Shown here: in pieces, positions 51,071 to 60,728 of the stretch
Position numbering within the stretch: position 1 is the first letter of the stretch
Layout: each line of letters starts with the position of its first letter
NCBI RefSeq assembly: GCF_003074055.1
Contig: NZ_CP029043.1
Location: 4,084,501-4,148,500 of the forward strand
Direction: 5' to 3'
Source: Streptomyces nigra
Lineage (GTDB): Bacteria > Actinomycetota > Actinomycetes > Streptomycetales > Streptomycetaceae
Length of the DNA: 64,000 bases
Translations under genes and position numbers: made by a program
Notes under the pieces: model-generated
Database searches by the model: none
Told to the model about the DNA's origin: nothing
The model's input: only the letters and a program-made list of their open reading frames with translations

Positions 51071-53908
51071 TTGTCCCCGACCAGCGAGACCGCACAGGGC
51101 GGCCGCCGACTCGTCATCGTCGAGTCGCCTGCCAAGGCGAAGACGATCAAGGGCTACCTCGGCCCCGGCTACGTAGTCGAGGCGAGCGTCGGGCACATCC
51201 GCGACCTTCCCAACGGCGCCGCCGAGGTGCCGGAGAAGTACACGGGTGAGGTCCGTCGTCTCGGCGTCGACGTCGAACACGACTTTGCGCCGATCTATGT
51301 GGTCAACGCCGATAAGAAGGCTCAGGTCAAGAAGCTCAAGGACCTGCTGAAGGAATCCGACGAGCTCTTCCTCGCCACCGATGAGGACCGCGAGGGCGAG
51401 GCCATCGCCTGGCATCTCCAGGAGGTGCTGAAGCCGAAGGTCCCGGTCAAGCGGATGGTCTTCCACGAGATCACCAAGGCCGCGATCCAGGCCGCCGTCG
51501 CCAATCCGCGGGAACTGAACCAGAAGCTGGTCGACGCCCAGGAGACCCGCCGCATCCTCGACCGTCTCTACGGCTACGAGGTCTCGCCGGTCCTGTGGAA
51601 GAAGGTCATGCCGCGCCTGTCGGCCGGCCGTGTCCAGTCCGTCGCGACCCGTCTCGTCGTCGAGCGGGAACGCGAGCGCATCGCGTTCCGCTCCGCCGAG
51701 TACTGGGACCTGACGGGCACCTTCTCGACCGGCCGGGCCGGAGACTCCTCGGACCCGTCGACGCTGGTCGCCCGCCTCCAGACCGTCGACGGCAGGCGGG
51801 TCGCGCAGGGCCGCGACTTCGACTCCCTGGGGCAGCTCAAGAGCGCGAACACCCTGCACCTCGACGAGGCCAACGCCCGCGCGCTGGCCGCCGCCCTGGA
51901 GCAGACGCAGTTCGCCGTCCGCTCGGTCGAGTCCAAGCCGTACCGCCGCTCGCCGTACGCCCCGTTCCGTACGACGACGCTGCAGCAGGAGGCGAGCCGC
52001 AAGCTCGGCTTCGGCGCGAAGGCCACCATGCAGGTCGCGCAGAAGCTGTACGAGAACGGCTACATCACCTACATGCGTACCGACTCGACGACGCTGAGCG
52101 ACACCGCGATCGCGGCCGCCCGCGCCCAGGTCACGCAGCTGTACGGCGCCGACTACCTGCCCCCGCAGCCCCGCACCTACGCGGGCAAGGTGAAGAACGC
52201 GCAGGAGGCGCACGAGGCGATCCGCCCCTCCGGCGACCGCTTCCGCACGCCCGCCGAGACCGGCCTGACCGGCGACCAGTTCAAGCTCTACGAGCTGATC
52301 TGGAAGCGGACCGTCGCCTCCCAGATGAAGGACGCGACCGGCAACAGCGTGACCGTCAAGATCGGCGGCACCGCGGCCGACGGCCGGGACGTCGAGTTCA
52401 GCGCCTCCGGCAAGACGATCACCTTCCACGGCTTCCTCAAGGCGTACGTCGAGGGCGCCGACGACCCGAACGCCGAGCTCGACGACCGCGAGCGCCGGCT
52501 GCCGCAGGTCGGCGAGGGCGACCGGCTCGGCGCCGAGGAGATCACGGTCGACGGGCACGCCACCAAGCCCCCGGCCCGCTACACCGAGGCGTCCCTGGTC
52601 AAGGAGCTCGAGGAGCGCGAGATCGGCCGCCCGTCGACGTACGCGTCGATCATCGGCACGATCCTCGACCGCGGCTACGTGTTCAAGAAGGGCACGGCGC
52701 TCGCGCCGTCCTTCCTGTCCTTCGCCGTGGTCAACCTCCTGGAGAAGCACTTCGGGCGGCTCGTCGACTACGACTTCACCGCCAAGATGGAGGACGACCT
52801 CGACCGCATCGCCCGCGGCGAGGCCCAGTCCGTGCCGTGGCTCAAGCGCTTCTACTTCGGTGAGGGCGACGGCCCGGGCATCGGCGGCGCGGCCGAGGCC
52901 GGCAACGGCGACGGCGACCACCTCGGTGGCCTCAAGGAGCTGGTGACCGACCTGGGCGCGATCGACGCCCGCGAGGTCTCCTCGTTCCCGGTGGGCAACG
53001 GCATCGTGCTGCGCGTCGGCCGCTACGGCCCTTACATCGAGCGCGGCGAGAAGGACACCGAGGAGCACCAGCGCGCCGACATCCCGGAGGACCTGGCGCC
53101 CGACGAGCTGACCGTCGAGCTGGCCGAGGAACTGCTGGCCAGGCCCAGCGGCGACTTCGAGCTGGGCACCGACCCGGCCACCGGCCACACCATCGTCGCC
53201 AAGGACGGCCGCTACGGCCCGTACGTCACCGAGGTGCTCCCCGAGGGCACCCCGAAGACCGGCAAGAACGCGGTGAAGCCGCGGACCGCCTCCCTCTTCA
53301 AGTCGATGTCGCTCGACACGGTGACGCTGGACGACGCCCTGAAGCTGATGTCGCTGCCGCGCGTCGTCGGCGAGGACGCGGACGGCCAGGAGATCACCGC
53401 GCAGAACGGCCGCTACGGCCCGTATCTGAAGAAGGGCACGGATTCGCGGTCGCTGCAGTCCGAGGAGCAGCTCTTCACGATCACGCTGGACGAGGCGCTG
53501 GCGATCTACGCCCAGCCCAAGCAGCGCGGTCGCGCGGCCGCCAAGCCGCCGCTGAAGGAGCTCGGCACCGACCCGGTCAGCGAGAAGCCTGTCGTCGTCA
53601 AGGACGGCCGTTTCGGCCCGTATGTGACGGACGGCGAGACGAACGCGACCCTGCGCTCCGGCGACAGCGTCGAGACGATCACCCCTGAGCGCGGCTTCGA
53701 GCTGCTCGCCGAGAAGCGGGCGAAGGCCCCCGCGAAGAAGACGGCGAAGAAGACGGCCGCGAAGAAGACGACCGCCAAGAAGGCCGCCCCGGCCAAGAAG
53801 ACGGCCGCCAAGAAGACCGCGGCGAAGAAGACGACGGCGAAGACGGCGACGGCCAAGAAGACGGCGGCGAAGAAGACCGCCGCGCCGGCCTCGTCGAGCG
53901 ACGACTGA
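51071..53908 (+). CDS. topA: DNA topoisomerase I (type IA)
   Basis: 945 residues from TTG 51071 (LSPTSETAQGG), supported by GGAGAG upstream and the position before VIVESPAKAKTI. A Toprim domain at about 17-140 is followed by the catalytic Tyr in YITYMRTDSTTLS. Several C-terminal GRYGPYV repeats are followed by a Lys/Ala-rich tail with many AKKT repeats (about 890-945), typical of Streptomyces TopA and needed for processivity. It relaxes negative supercoils. Confidence 0.96.
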   Translation: MSPTSETAQGGRRLVIVESPAKAKTIKGYLGPGYVVEASVGHIRDLPNGAAEVPEKYTGEVRRLGVDVEHDFAPIYVVNADKKAQVKKLKDLLKESDELFLATDEDREGEAIAWHLQEVLKPKVPVKRMVFHEITKAAIQAAVANPRELNQKLVDAQETRRILDRLYGYEVSPVLWKKVMPRLSAGRVQSVATRLVVERERERIAFRSAEYWDLTGTFSTGRAGDSSDPSTLVARLQTVDGRRVAQGRDFDSLGQLKSANTLHLDEANARALAAALEQTQFAVRSVESKPYRRSPYAPFRTTTLQQEASRKLGFGAKATMQVAQKLYENGYITYMRTDSTTLSDTAIAAARAQVTQLYGADYLPPQPRTYAGKVKNAQEAHEAIRPSGDRFRTPAETGLTGDQFKLYELIWKRTVASQMKDATGNSVTVKIGGTAADGRDVEFSASGKTITFHGFLKAYVEGADDPNAELDDRERRLPQVGEGDRLGAEEITVDGHATKPPARYTEASLVKELEEREIGRPSTYASIIGTILDRGYVFKKGTALAPSFLSFAVVNLLEKHFGRLVDYDFTAKMEDDLDRIARGEAQSVPWLKRFYFGEGDGPGIGGAAEAGNGDGDHLGGLKELVTDLGAIDAREVSSFPVGNGIVLRVGRYGPYIERGEKDTEEHQRADIPEDLAPDELTVELAEELLARPSGDFELGTDPATGHTIVAKDGRYGPYVTEVLPEGTPKTGKNAVKPRTASLFKSMSLDTVTLDDALKLMSLPRVVGEDADGQEITAQNGRYGPYLKKGTDSRSLQSEEQLFTITLDEALAIYAQPKQRGRAAAKPPLKELGTDPVSEKPVVVKDGRFGPYVTDGETNATLRSGDSVETITPERGFELLAEKRAKAPAKKTAKKTAAKKTTAKKAAPAKKTAAKKTAAKKTTAKTATAKKTAAKKTAAPASSSDD

Positions 53909-54085
53909 GACGGGGGCCGGTCCGGCTCTTCCGGCCGGATCGCGGCTCTCCAACCGGGTTGTCCCGGCGGTCGGTTGAGTGGCGGTTCCCCCTTCCGGGT
54001 TCGCAAAACGAACGCCTCGGCATCAGTTTGGTGTCGGGCCGGGCGTACGTTCGGGCGGGCGCGCCGGGCTGTCGGTGGGTCCCGA

Positions 54086-54097
54086 TAGGCTGAACGC
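54086..54097 (+). promoter_or_regulatory. Leaderless promoter -10 for tmk
   Basis: TAGGCT (54086-54091), six nucleotides, then ATG 54098; no ribosome site. Confidence 0.55.
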
Positions 54098-57000
54098 ATG
54101 ACGCGAGCCGAGCAGCCAACGGCCCACCCCGAAGCCCCCGACGACGCGCTGGTCGCCGACTCCCGAGAGCGTGCCCTCCGCGCCCTGCTGCGCCGGCCGC
54201 AGCTGAGGCGGTTGTGGAGCGCGCAGCTGGTCGGTGGTGTCGGCGATTTCCTCGCGCTGCTGGTGCTGGTCCTGTTGGCCCTTCAGACGGCGATCGCCGA
54301 GGAATCGTTCGGCGGCGGCTACCGCGGTGTGGCGTTCGCAGTGGCGACCGTCTTCGCCGTGCGCATCCTGGCCACGCTCCTCTTCGGTGCCGTGCTCCTC
54401 GGCCCGCTGACCTCGCTGACGTCCCAGGACGGTCCGCTCGACCGGCGCTGGACCATGGTCGGCGCCGACGGACTGCGGGCCGCCCTGCTCATCGTCGCCC
54501 CCCTCTGGATCGACTGGACCCCGGACAACGCGCTCGCGCTGCTGCTCGTGACGGTCTTCGTCACCGGCGTCGCCGAGCGTTTCTGGACAGTCGCCCGTGA
54601 GAGCGCGGCCCCGGCCCTGCTGCCGCCCCCGCCGCCGGAGGGCGCGACCGTACGGCCGCTGCCGGACCACCTGGACGCGCTGCGCCGGCTGTCGCTGCGC
54701 ACCGGCTTCGTGGCGGTTCCGCTGGCCGCCGTCGCCCTGGTCGCCGCGTCCCTGCTGAACAATCTGCTCGGTGCCGGGCTCGACTGGTTCGCCCAGCACC
54801 AGGCGGCTCTCGGCTCGTACGTCGCCGCCGGTCTGTTCGCCGCGTCCCTGTCCGTCGTCACCTTCCTCGAACTGCCCGACACGCGCACCCCGCGCGCGCG
54901 GTCCCCGCTGGAGGGGCTGCGCCGTCCCAAGACCGGCACCGGTGTCGACAAGGGCCGCACCGGCGCGATCACCCTCCTCGTGACGGCGTGCGCCGCCGTC
55001 GCCGCCGCGGTGTCCGCCGCCGTCGCCGTGGCCGTCCTGCACGCCAAGGACCTGGGCGGCGGCCCCGTCCTGTACGGCCTGATGGTGCTCGCCCTGACGG
55101 GTGGTGTCGTCGTCGGCATCCGTACGGCCCCCTCGGTGCTGCCGGCCCTGTCCCGGCGGCGCCTGCTCGCGCTCGCGGTCGCTCTGACCGGCGTCGCCCT
55201 GCTCGCCGCGGGCCTGGTCCCGGACGTCACCACCGTGCTGCTGATCCTCGCCCTTGCCGGGATCGGCGCGGGCGTCTCCGCCAACACCGGACACTCCCTG
55301 CTCGATCAGGAGGCCGAGGAAATCCGCCGGCCCCGCACCACGGAGCACCTGCACGCCGTCGTACGGCTGTGTGTCGCGCTCGGCGCCGTGCTCGCGCCGC
55401 TGGTGGCCGCGCTGATCGGGCCGCACCGGCTGGAGAGCGGCAAGTTCGTCTTCGCCCACGGCGGGGCAGCCTTCACGCTGATGCTGGTCGGCGCGCTGCT
55501 GCTGCCCGTCGCCGTGCTGGTCCTGGCCAAGGTCGACGACCGGTCCGGGGTTCCGCTGCGCAAGGATCTGCGGGATGCCGTGCTCGGCGGCGACGACCCG
55601 GAGCAGGTGCCCGCCACCGCCGGTTTCTTCATCGCCCTGGAGGGCGGCGACGGCGCCGGGAAGTCCACGCAGGCCGAGGCGCTGGCCGAGTGGATCCGGG
55701 GCAAGGGCCACGAGGTGGTCGTCACCCGTGAGCCGGGGGCCACGCCCGTCGGCAAGCGGCTGCGCTCGATCCTGCTGGACGTGTCGAGCGCCGGCCTGTC
55801 GCACCGCGCGGAGGCCCTGCTGTACGCGGCGGACCGCGCCGAGCACGTGGACACCGTCGTCCGGCCCGCGCTGGAGCGCGGCGCCGTCGTGATCTCCGAC
55901 CGGTACGTCGACTCCTCGGTCGCCTACCAGGGCGCGGGCCGTGATCTGTCGCCGACGGAGATCGCCCGGATCAACCGTTGGGCCACGAACGGCCTGGCCC
56001 CCCATCTGACCGTGCTGCTGGACGTGGCGCCGGAGACCGCGCGCGAGCGGTTCACCGAGGCGCCGGACCGGCTGGAGTCGGAGCCGGCGGAGTTCCACGC
56101 GCGCGTGCGCTCCGGCTTCCTGACGCTGGCCGCCGCCGACCCCGGCCGCTACCTGGTGGTGGACGGCGCCCAGGAGCCCGAGGCCGTCACCACGGTGGTC
56201 CGGCACCGGCTCGACCAGATGCTCCCCCTGTCCGAGGCCGAGATCCAGGCGCGCGAGGAAGCGCGCCGCAAGGCCGAGGAGGAGGCCCGGCGCAAGGCCG
56301 AAGAAGAGGCCGCCCGCAAGGCCGAGGAGGAGCGCCTGGAGCGTGAGCGTCAGGAGCAGCTCGCCCGGCTGCGCGCCGAGGAGGAGGAGCGCAAGCGGCG
56401 CGAGCTGGAGGAGGCGCAGCGCCGCGAGGCCGAACGGCAGGCCGAGGAGGCCCGCCTGCGTGCCGAGGAGGCGCAGCGCCGCGCGGAGGAGGAGCGCAAG
56501 CGGCTCCTCGCCGAGGAGAAGGCGCGGGCCGAGGAGGAGGCGCGCCGCAAGGCCGAGGAGGAGCGGCGCCGCAAGCAGGCCGAGGACGAGGCACGCATCC
56601 GTGCCGAGGCCGAGGAGCGGCGTCTGGAGAAGCAGCGCAAGGCGGAGGAGGCCCTGCTGCGGGCCGAGGAGGCCCGGCGGCTCGCCGAGCAGGCCGCGGC
56701 CGCCGCGCAGGCGGGCCCCCGGCCGACCGCACCCGCGGCGCCGGCCGCGCCGGACGACGCGATGACCGTGCCGACGCCGGTGGTCACCCCGGAGCAGGCG
56801 GCGGCGGGCAGGGCGGCCGACGAGACGACGGTCCTGCGCCCGGTGCGCGACGAGCGCCCGTTGGCCGAGGAGTCCGCCGCGGAGTCCACCTCGAAGCTGC
56901 CGCGCGTGTCGGAGCCGTCCGGCGCGGCCGACGAGACGGCCGTACTGCCTCCGGTCCCGCCGGCTCCGCCGGGTGCCGCGGACGAGACGGCCGTACTGCC

Positions 57001-57301
57001 GCCCGTGCCGCCGGGGGCCGCCGACGAAACGGCGGTCCTGCCGCCGGTGCCCGCGGAGGGGTCCGCGGATCGCGTTCCGCCGGGGTACTTCCGCGAGGAG
57101 GAGCGCACGCGCGAGATGCCCCAGGTCGACGAGTCGGGCACCCCGCGCCGCCGCGCCCGCTCCGACTGGGCCGAGGAGACCCCGCTGGACGACCTGCCGA
57201 CGCTGGCCGACGAGCTGCTCGGCCCGCTCGAGGACGCGCACGACGGGCACGACGAGCGCCCCGACGAGGGCGGCGGCCGGGGCAGGGGCCGGCGGCGCTG
57301 A
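54098..57301 (+). CDS. tmk: Thymidylate kinase fused to an MFS-like membrane domain and a coiled-coil tail
   Basis: 1067 residues against ~210 for ordinary Tmk. Residues ~30-490 form an MFS-like region with about ten hydrophobic segments. The dTMP kinase domain (~509-710) has FIALEGGDGAGKSTQAEAL (P-loop), TREPGATP and SDRYVDSSVAYQGAGR. Residues ~713-880 are an Arg/Glu/Ala coiled coil. The tail repeats DETAVLPPV-type units, possible phospho-Thr sites. It makes dTDP for DNA synthesis; the extra domains suggest membrane localisation. It lies 8 codon-pairs away from holB in the same direction. Confidence 0.93.
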   Translation: MTRAEQPTAHPEAPDDALVADSRERALRALLRRPQLRRLWSAQLVGGVGDFLALLVLVLLALQTAIAEESFGGGYRGVAFAVATVFAVRILATLLFGAVLLGPLTSLTSQDGPLDRRWTMVGADGLRAALLIVAPLWIDWTPDNALALLLVTVFVTGVAERFWTVARESAAPALLPPPPPEGATVRPLPDHLDALRRLSLRTGFVAVPLAAVALVAASLLNNLLGAGLDWFAQHQAALGSYVAAGLFAASLSVVTFLELPDTRTPRARSPLEGLRRPKTGTGVDKGRTGAITLLVTACAAVAAAVSAAVAVAVLHAKDLGGGPVLYGLMVLALTGGVVVGIRTAPSVLPALSRRRLLALAVALTGVALLAAGLVPDVTTVLLILALAGIGAGVSANTGHSLLDQEAEEIRRPRTTEHLHAVVRLCVALGAVLAPLVAALIGPHRLESGKFVFAHGGAAFTLMLVGALLLPVAVLVLAKVDDRSGVPLRKDLRDAVLGGDDPEQVPATAGFFIALEGGDGAGKSTQAEALAEWIRGKGHEVVVTREPGATPVGKRLRSILLDVSSAGLSHRAEALLYAADRAEHVDTVVRPALERGAVVISDRYVDSSVAYQGAGRDLSPTEIARINRWATNGLAPHLTVLLDVAPETARERFTEAPDRLESEPAEFHARVRSGFLTLAAADPGRYLVVDGAQEPEAVTTVVRHRLDQMLPLSEAEIQAREEARRKAEEEARRKAEEEAARKAEEERLERERQEQLARLRAEEEERKRRELEEAQRREAERQAEEARLRAEEAQRRAEEERKRLLAEEKARAEEEARRKAEEERRRKQAEDEARIRAEAEERRLEKQRKAEEALLRAEEARRLAEQAAAAAQAGPRPTAPAAPAAPDDAMTVPTPVVTPEQAAAGRAADETTVLRPVRDERPLAEESAAESTSKLPRVSEPSGAADETAVLPPVPPAPPGAADETAVLPPVPPGAADETAVLPPVPAEGSADRVPPGYFREEERTREMPQVDESGTPRRRARSDWAEETPLDDLPTLADELLGPLEDAHDGHDERPDEGGGRGRGRRR

Positions 57302-57343
57302 GCCCCGCCGGTCCGGCCGGACCGGGTTGTCAGTGCCGGCCCG

Positions 57344-57356
57344 CACAATGGACGCG
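57344..57356 (+). promoter_or_regulatory. Leaderless-type promoter -10 upstream of holB
   Basis: CACAAT (57344-57349), seven nucleotides, then GTG 57357, the start of a possible leader peptide that overlaps the holB start. Confidence 0.45.
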
Positions 57357-57395
57357 GTGACCCGAAGTGTGACGAAAGGCGGGCGGCGCCCATGA
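57357..57395 (+). CDS. Putative 12-residue leader peptide coupled to holB
   Basis: GTG 57357 opens VTRSVTKGGRRP and stops at TGA 57393-57395, overlapping the holB ATG as ATGA. A CACAAT element lies 7 nt upstream. holB has no good ribosome site of its own, so its translation may depend on reading this peptide. Not proven. Confidence 0.4.
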   Translation: MTRSVTKGGRRP

Positions 57396-58597
57396 CCGTA
57401 TGGGACGACCTGGTGGGGCAGGAGCGGATCAGCGAGCAGCTGGACGCCGCCGCCAGGGACGCCGACGCCCTGGTCACCGCCGTGGCCACGGACGCCCCGC
57501 CGCCCGAGGCGTCCAAGATGACGCACGCCTGGCTGTTCACGGGCCCGCCCGGAGCGGGGCGCAACCAGGCGGCGCGGGCTTTCGCCGCCGCCCTGCAGTG
57601 CGTCAGCCCCGACCGCGCCCTGGGCGGCTCGCCCGGCTGCGGCTTCTGCGACGGCTGCCACACGGCCCTGCTGGGCACGCACGCCGACGTCACCACTGTC
57701 GCCGCCGTGGGCTCGCAGATCCTCGCCGACGACATGAGGGACACCGTCCGCAAGTCCTTCACGTCACCGGCGAACGGCCGCTGGCAGGTCATTCTCGTCG
57801 AGGACGCCGAGCGGCTGAACGAGAAGTCCGCCAACGCCGTCCTCAAGGCCGTCGAGGAGCCCGCCCCCCGGACGGTGTGGCTGCTGTGCGCGCCCTCCAT
57901 CGAGGACGTCCTGCCCACGATCCGCTCCCGCTGCCGTCATCTGAACCTGAGCACACCGTCGGTCGACGCCATCGCCGACATGCTCGTCCGGCGCGAGGGT
58001 GTCGAGCCCGAGGTGGCCGCCGCAGCGGCCCGCGCCACGCAGGGGCATGTCGACCGGGCCCGCCGGCTGGCCACGGACCCGGCCGCGCGGCAGCGCCGGG
58101 CGGCTGTCCTCAAGCTGCCCCTGCGGCTCGGCGAGATCGGCGCCTGTCTCAAGGCCGCCCAGGAGCTGGTGGACGCCGCCGCCGAGGACGCCAAGCAGCT
58201 CGCCGAGGAGACGGACACCAAGGAGACCGACGAGCTGAAGGCGGCGCTGGGCGCCTCCCAGGGCGGCCGGATGCCGCGCGGCACCGCCGGTGTGATGAAG
58301 GACCTGGAGGACAAGCAGAAGCGCCGCCGCACCAGGACGCAGCGCGACAGCCTCGACCTGGCGCTGACCGACCTCACGGCGTTCTACCGGGACGTCCTCG
58401 CCCTCCAGCTCGGCTCCCGGGTGGCCCTCGCCAACACCGACGTCGAGGACGCCCTGCAGCGCCTGGCCCAGGCGAGCTCGCCGGAGGCCACGCTCCGCCG
58501 GATCGAGGCGATCGCCGCCTGCCGGGACGCCCTGGACGGCAATGTCGCGCCGCTGCTGGCGGTGGAGGCGATGACGATGGCCCTCAGAGCGGGCTGA
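57392..58597 (+). CDS. holB: DNA polymerase III delta' subunit
   Basis: 401 residues. AAA+ fold with degenerate P-loop FTGPPGAGRNQAARAFA (no Lys, as usual for delta'), zinc-binding CGFCDGC, EDAERLNEKSANAVLKAVEEP and TIRSRCRHL. It is part of the clamp-loading complex. It lies downstream of tmk, a common actinobacterial arrangement. Confidence 0.95.
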   Translation: MTVWDDLVGQERISEQLDAAARDADALVTAVATDAPPPEASKMTHAWLFTGPPGAGRNQAARAFAAALQCVSPDRALGGSPGCGFCDGCHTALLGTHADVTTVAAVGSQILADDMRDTVRKSFTSPANGRWQVILVEDAERLNEKSANAVLKAVEEPAPRTVWLLCAPSIEDVLPTIRSRCRHLNLSTPSVDAIADMLVRREGVEPEVAAAAARATQGHVDRARRLATDPAARQRRAAVLKLPLRLGEIGACLKAAQELVDAAAEDAKQLAEETDTKETDELKAALGASQGGRMPRGTAGVMKDLEDKQKRRRTRTQRDSLDLALTDLTAFYRDVLALQLGSRVALANTDVEDALQRLAQASSPEATLRRIEAIAACRDALDGNVAPLLAVEAMTMALRAG

Positions 58598-58721
58598 CGG
58601 CGGCCGGGCGGAGGGCCTCACCGCCCCCCGCTGCCGAGGCGGGGAAGCGACCGAGTGACGCACGGTGTAACACGTACGAGCGCAGATATGCACGGAGGGC
58701 GTCCATGCGACTCCATAGAGT

Positions 58722-58733
58722 TACGCTCGCCAG
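58722..58733 (+). promoter_or_regulatory. Leaderless promoter -10 for the TAP-family gene
   Basis: TACGCT (58722-58727), six nucleotides, then ATG 58734; no ribosome site. Confidence 0.5.
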
Positions 58734-60362
58734 ATGCACACCTGGCGCAGCACCTCAGCTCTCCCCGCCCCGGCCGCGAGCACGCCGGGCGCACGCGACC
58801 GCCATCGCCGTTCCCGGCGGGCGGGCACCCTCGGAGCCCTGCTCGGCGCCGCCGCGCTCCTCGTCTCGGCCTGTTCCTCCGGCGGGGCGGCGAAGCCGGC
58901 GGGGAACCCGGCGGCCGGGGCGGCCCTGGCCGCGCTCCCGCGCTCGACGCCGGCGGCCCTCGCGCCGTACTACGACCAGAAGCTGAGCTGGCGGGCGTGC
59001 GGGGTGCCCGGGTTCCAGTGCGCCACGCTGAAGGCTCCGCTCGACTACGCCAAACCGGACGCCGGTGAGACCCGGCTCGCGGTGGCCCGCAAGAAGGCCA
59101 CCGGCCCCGGCGAACGCCTCGGCTCGCTGCTGGTGAACCCGGGCGGACCGGGCGGCTCGGCCATCGCCTACCTCCAGCAGTACGCCGGGATCGGCTACCC
59201 CGTCGACGTCCGGGCCCGCTACGACATGGTGGCCGTCGACCCGCGCGGGGTCGCTCGCAGCGAGCCCGTCGAATGCCTCGACGGACGGCAGATGGACCGG
59301 TACACCCGGACCGACTTCACGCCGGACGACGAGAAGGAGGTCGGTGAGCTCGTCGACGCGTACAAGCGGTTCGCGGAGGGCTGCGGGGCCGACGCCCCCG
59401 GTCTGCTGCGCCATGTCTCGACCACCGAGGCGGCGCGCGACATGGACCTCCTGCGCGCGGTGCTCGGCGACGACAAACTGGCGTACGTCGGGGCGTCGTA
59501 CGGCACCTTCCTCGGGGCGACGTACGCCGGGCTGTTCCCGGACCGGGTGGGGCGGATGGTCCTGGACGGCGCGATGGACCCGTCGCTGCCCGCCCGGCGG
59601 ATGAACCTCGACCAGACGGCCGGCTTCGAGACGGCGTTCCGGGCGTTCGCCCGGGACTGCGTCCGGCGCGAGGACTGCCCGCTCGGCGACGAGGCGAAGA
59701 AGGTGGGGACCAACCTCAAGGCGTTCTTCAGGAAGCTCGACGCGCGGCCGGTCCCCACCGGGGACGCGGACGGCCGCGAGCTCGGCGAGTCCCTGGCCAC
59801 CACGGGTGTGATCGCGGCGATGTACGACGAGGGCGCCTGGCCGACCCTGCGCGACGCGCTGAACTCGGCCATGCGGGAGAACGACGGCTCCGGGCTGCTC
59901 GCCCTGTCCGACAGCTACTACGAGCGTGACGCCGACGGCCGCTACACGAACCTGATGTTCGCCAACGCCGCCGTGAACTGCCTGGACCTGCCCTCGGCCT
60001 TCTCCACGCCGGAGGAGGTCCGCAAGGCCCTGCCGGCCTTCGAGAAGGCGTCCCCGGTCTTCGGCGAGGGCCTGGCCTGGGCCACCCTGAACTGCGCGTA
60101 CTGGCCGGTGGCGCCGACCGGGCAGCCGCAGCGCATCGAGGCGCGCGGAGCGGCCCCGATCCTGGTGGTCGGCACGACCCGCGACCCGGCGACCCCGTAC
60201 CGCTGGTCCCAGGCCCTGTCCCGCCAGCTCTCCTCGGCCCGCCTCCTCACCTACGACGGCGACGGGCACACGGCGTACGGGCGGGGCAGCGTGTGCGTCG
60301 ACCGCACGATCAACGCGTACCTCGTCCGGGGGAAGGCGCCGGCCGCGGACAAGCGCTGCTGA
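58734..60362 (+). CDS. Secreted TAP-family alpha/beta hydrolase (tripeptidyl aminopeptidase-like lipoprotein)
   Basis: 542 residues. Signal peptide with lipobox LVSAC (Cys about 47). Catalytic triad: Ser in YVGASYGTFLG, Asp in VVGTTRDPATPY, and His in YDGDGHTAYG. The N-terminal LLVNPGGPGGS is the oxyanion motif of the tripeptidyl/prolyl aminopeptidase family (as SlpD/SlpE). It releases short peptides outside the cell. Confidence 0.92.
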   Translation: MHTWRSTSALPAPAASTPGARDRHRRSRRAGTLGALLGAAALLVSACSSGGAAKPAGNPAAGAALAALPRSTPAALAPYYDQKLSWRACGVPGFQCATLKAPLDYAKPDAGETRLAVARKKATGPGERLGSLLVNPGGPGGSAIAYLQQYAGIGYPVDVRARYDMVAVDPRGVARSEPVECLDGRQMDRYTRTDFTPDDEKEVGELVDAYKRFAEGCGADAPGLLRHVSTTEAARDMDLLRAVLGDDKLAYVGASYGTFLGATYAGLFPDRVGRMVLDGAMDPSLPARRMNLDQTAGFETAFRAFARDCVRREDCPLGDEAKKVGTNLKAFFRKLDARPVPTGDADGRELGESLATTGVIAAMYDEGAWPTLRDALNSAMRENDGSGLLALSDSYYERDADGRYTNLMFANAAVNCLDLPSAFSTPEEVRKALPAFEKASPVFGEGLAWATLNCAYWPVAPTGQPQRIEARGAAPILVVGTTRDPATPYRWSQALSRQLSSARLLTYDGDGHTAYGRGSVCVDRTINAYLVRGKAPAADKRC

Positions 60363-60493
60363 GGCCGGCGGCCGACCGCGCCGCTCTCCACCCCCGTGCC
60401 GCCCTGTCCGCCCTGGCAGCAGGGGTCCGGGGCGGCGCGGGGGTGGCCTGCGGGGTGGCCCGGGGGCTGGTTCGGAGCACCACAGAAACTGTG

Positions 60494-60499
60494 TAGACT
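60494..60499 (+). promoter_or_regulatory. tRNA-Thr promoter -10
   Basis: TAGACT (60494-60499) with TTCGGA 17 nt upstream, and the tRNA begins 38 nt after the hexamer. Confidence 0.5.
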
Positions 60500-60537
60500 T
60501 ACCGTCGTTGCCGATCGCACCATAGTGCGGGCAGCGC

Positions 60538-60611
60538 GCCGCCTTAGCTCAGATGGCCAGAGCAACGCACTCGTAATGCGTAGGTCTCGGGTTCGAATCC
60601 CGAAGGCGGCT
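60538..60611 (+). tRNA. tRNA-Thr (CGT)
   Basis: Acceptor GCCGCCT pairs with AGGCGGC; the anticodon loop CTCGTAA gives CGT (threonine); T-loop GGTTCGAATCC is intact. CCA is encoded at 60612-60614. The downstream patch looks variable, so this could be an integration site, but no integrase is nearby. Confidence 0.95.
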
Positions 60612-60618
60612 CCATCCG

Positions 60619-60653
60619 AAGCCCAGCTCAGATTGCTCTGAGCTGGGCTTTTT
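60619..60653 (+). terminator. Terminator of tRNA-Thr
   Basis: 14-bp stem AAGCCCAGCTCAGA (60619-60632) and its complement (60637-60650), loop TTGC, followed by a TTTTT run (60649-60653). Confidence 0.92.
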
Positions 60654-60728
60654 GCATCAGCGGATGCGGCGACGGCGTAGGGAGCGGGCCGCACGGGTGT
60701 CGGTGGTCTCAGTTCGAAGGCGGGTCGC

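Noticed and set aside
50927..53953. 1008-codon open frame antisense to topA
   Set aside because: Shadow ORF; Leu/Arg/Gly-rich with no domain, and topA is clearly real on the other strand.
54023..57682. 1219-codon open frame antisense to tmk
   Set aside because: Shadow ORF produced by codon-position GC bias; composition is low complexity.
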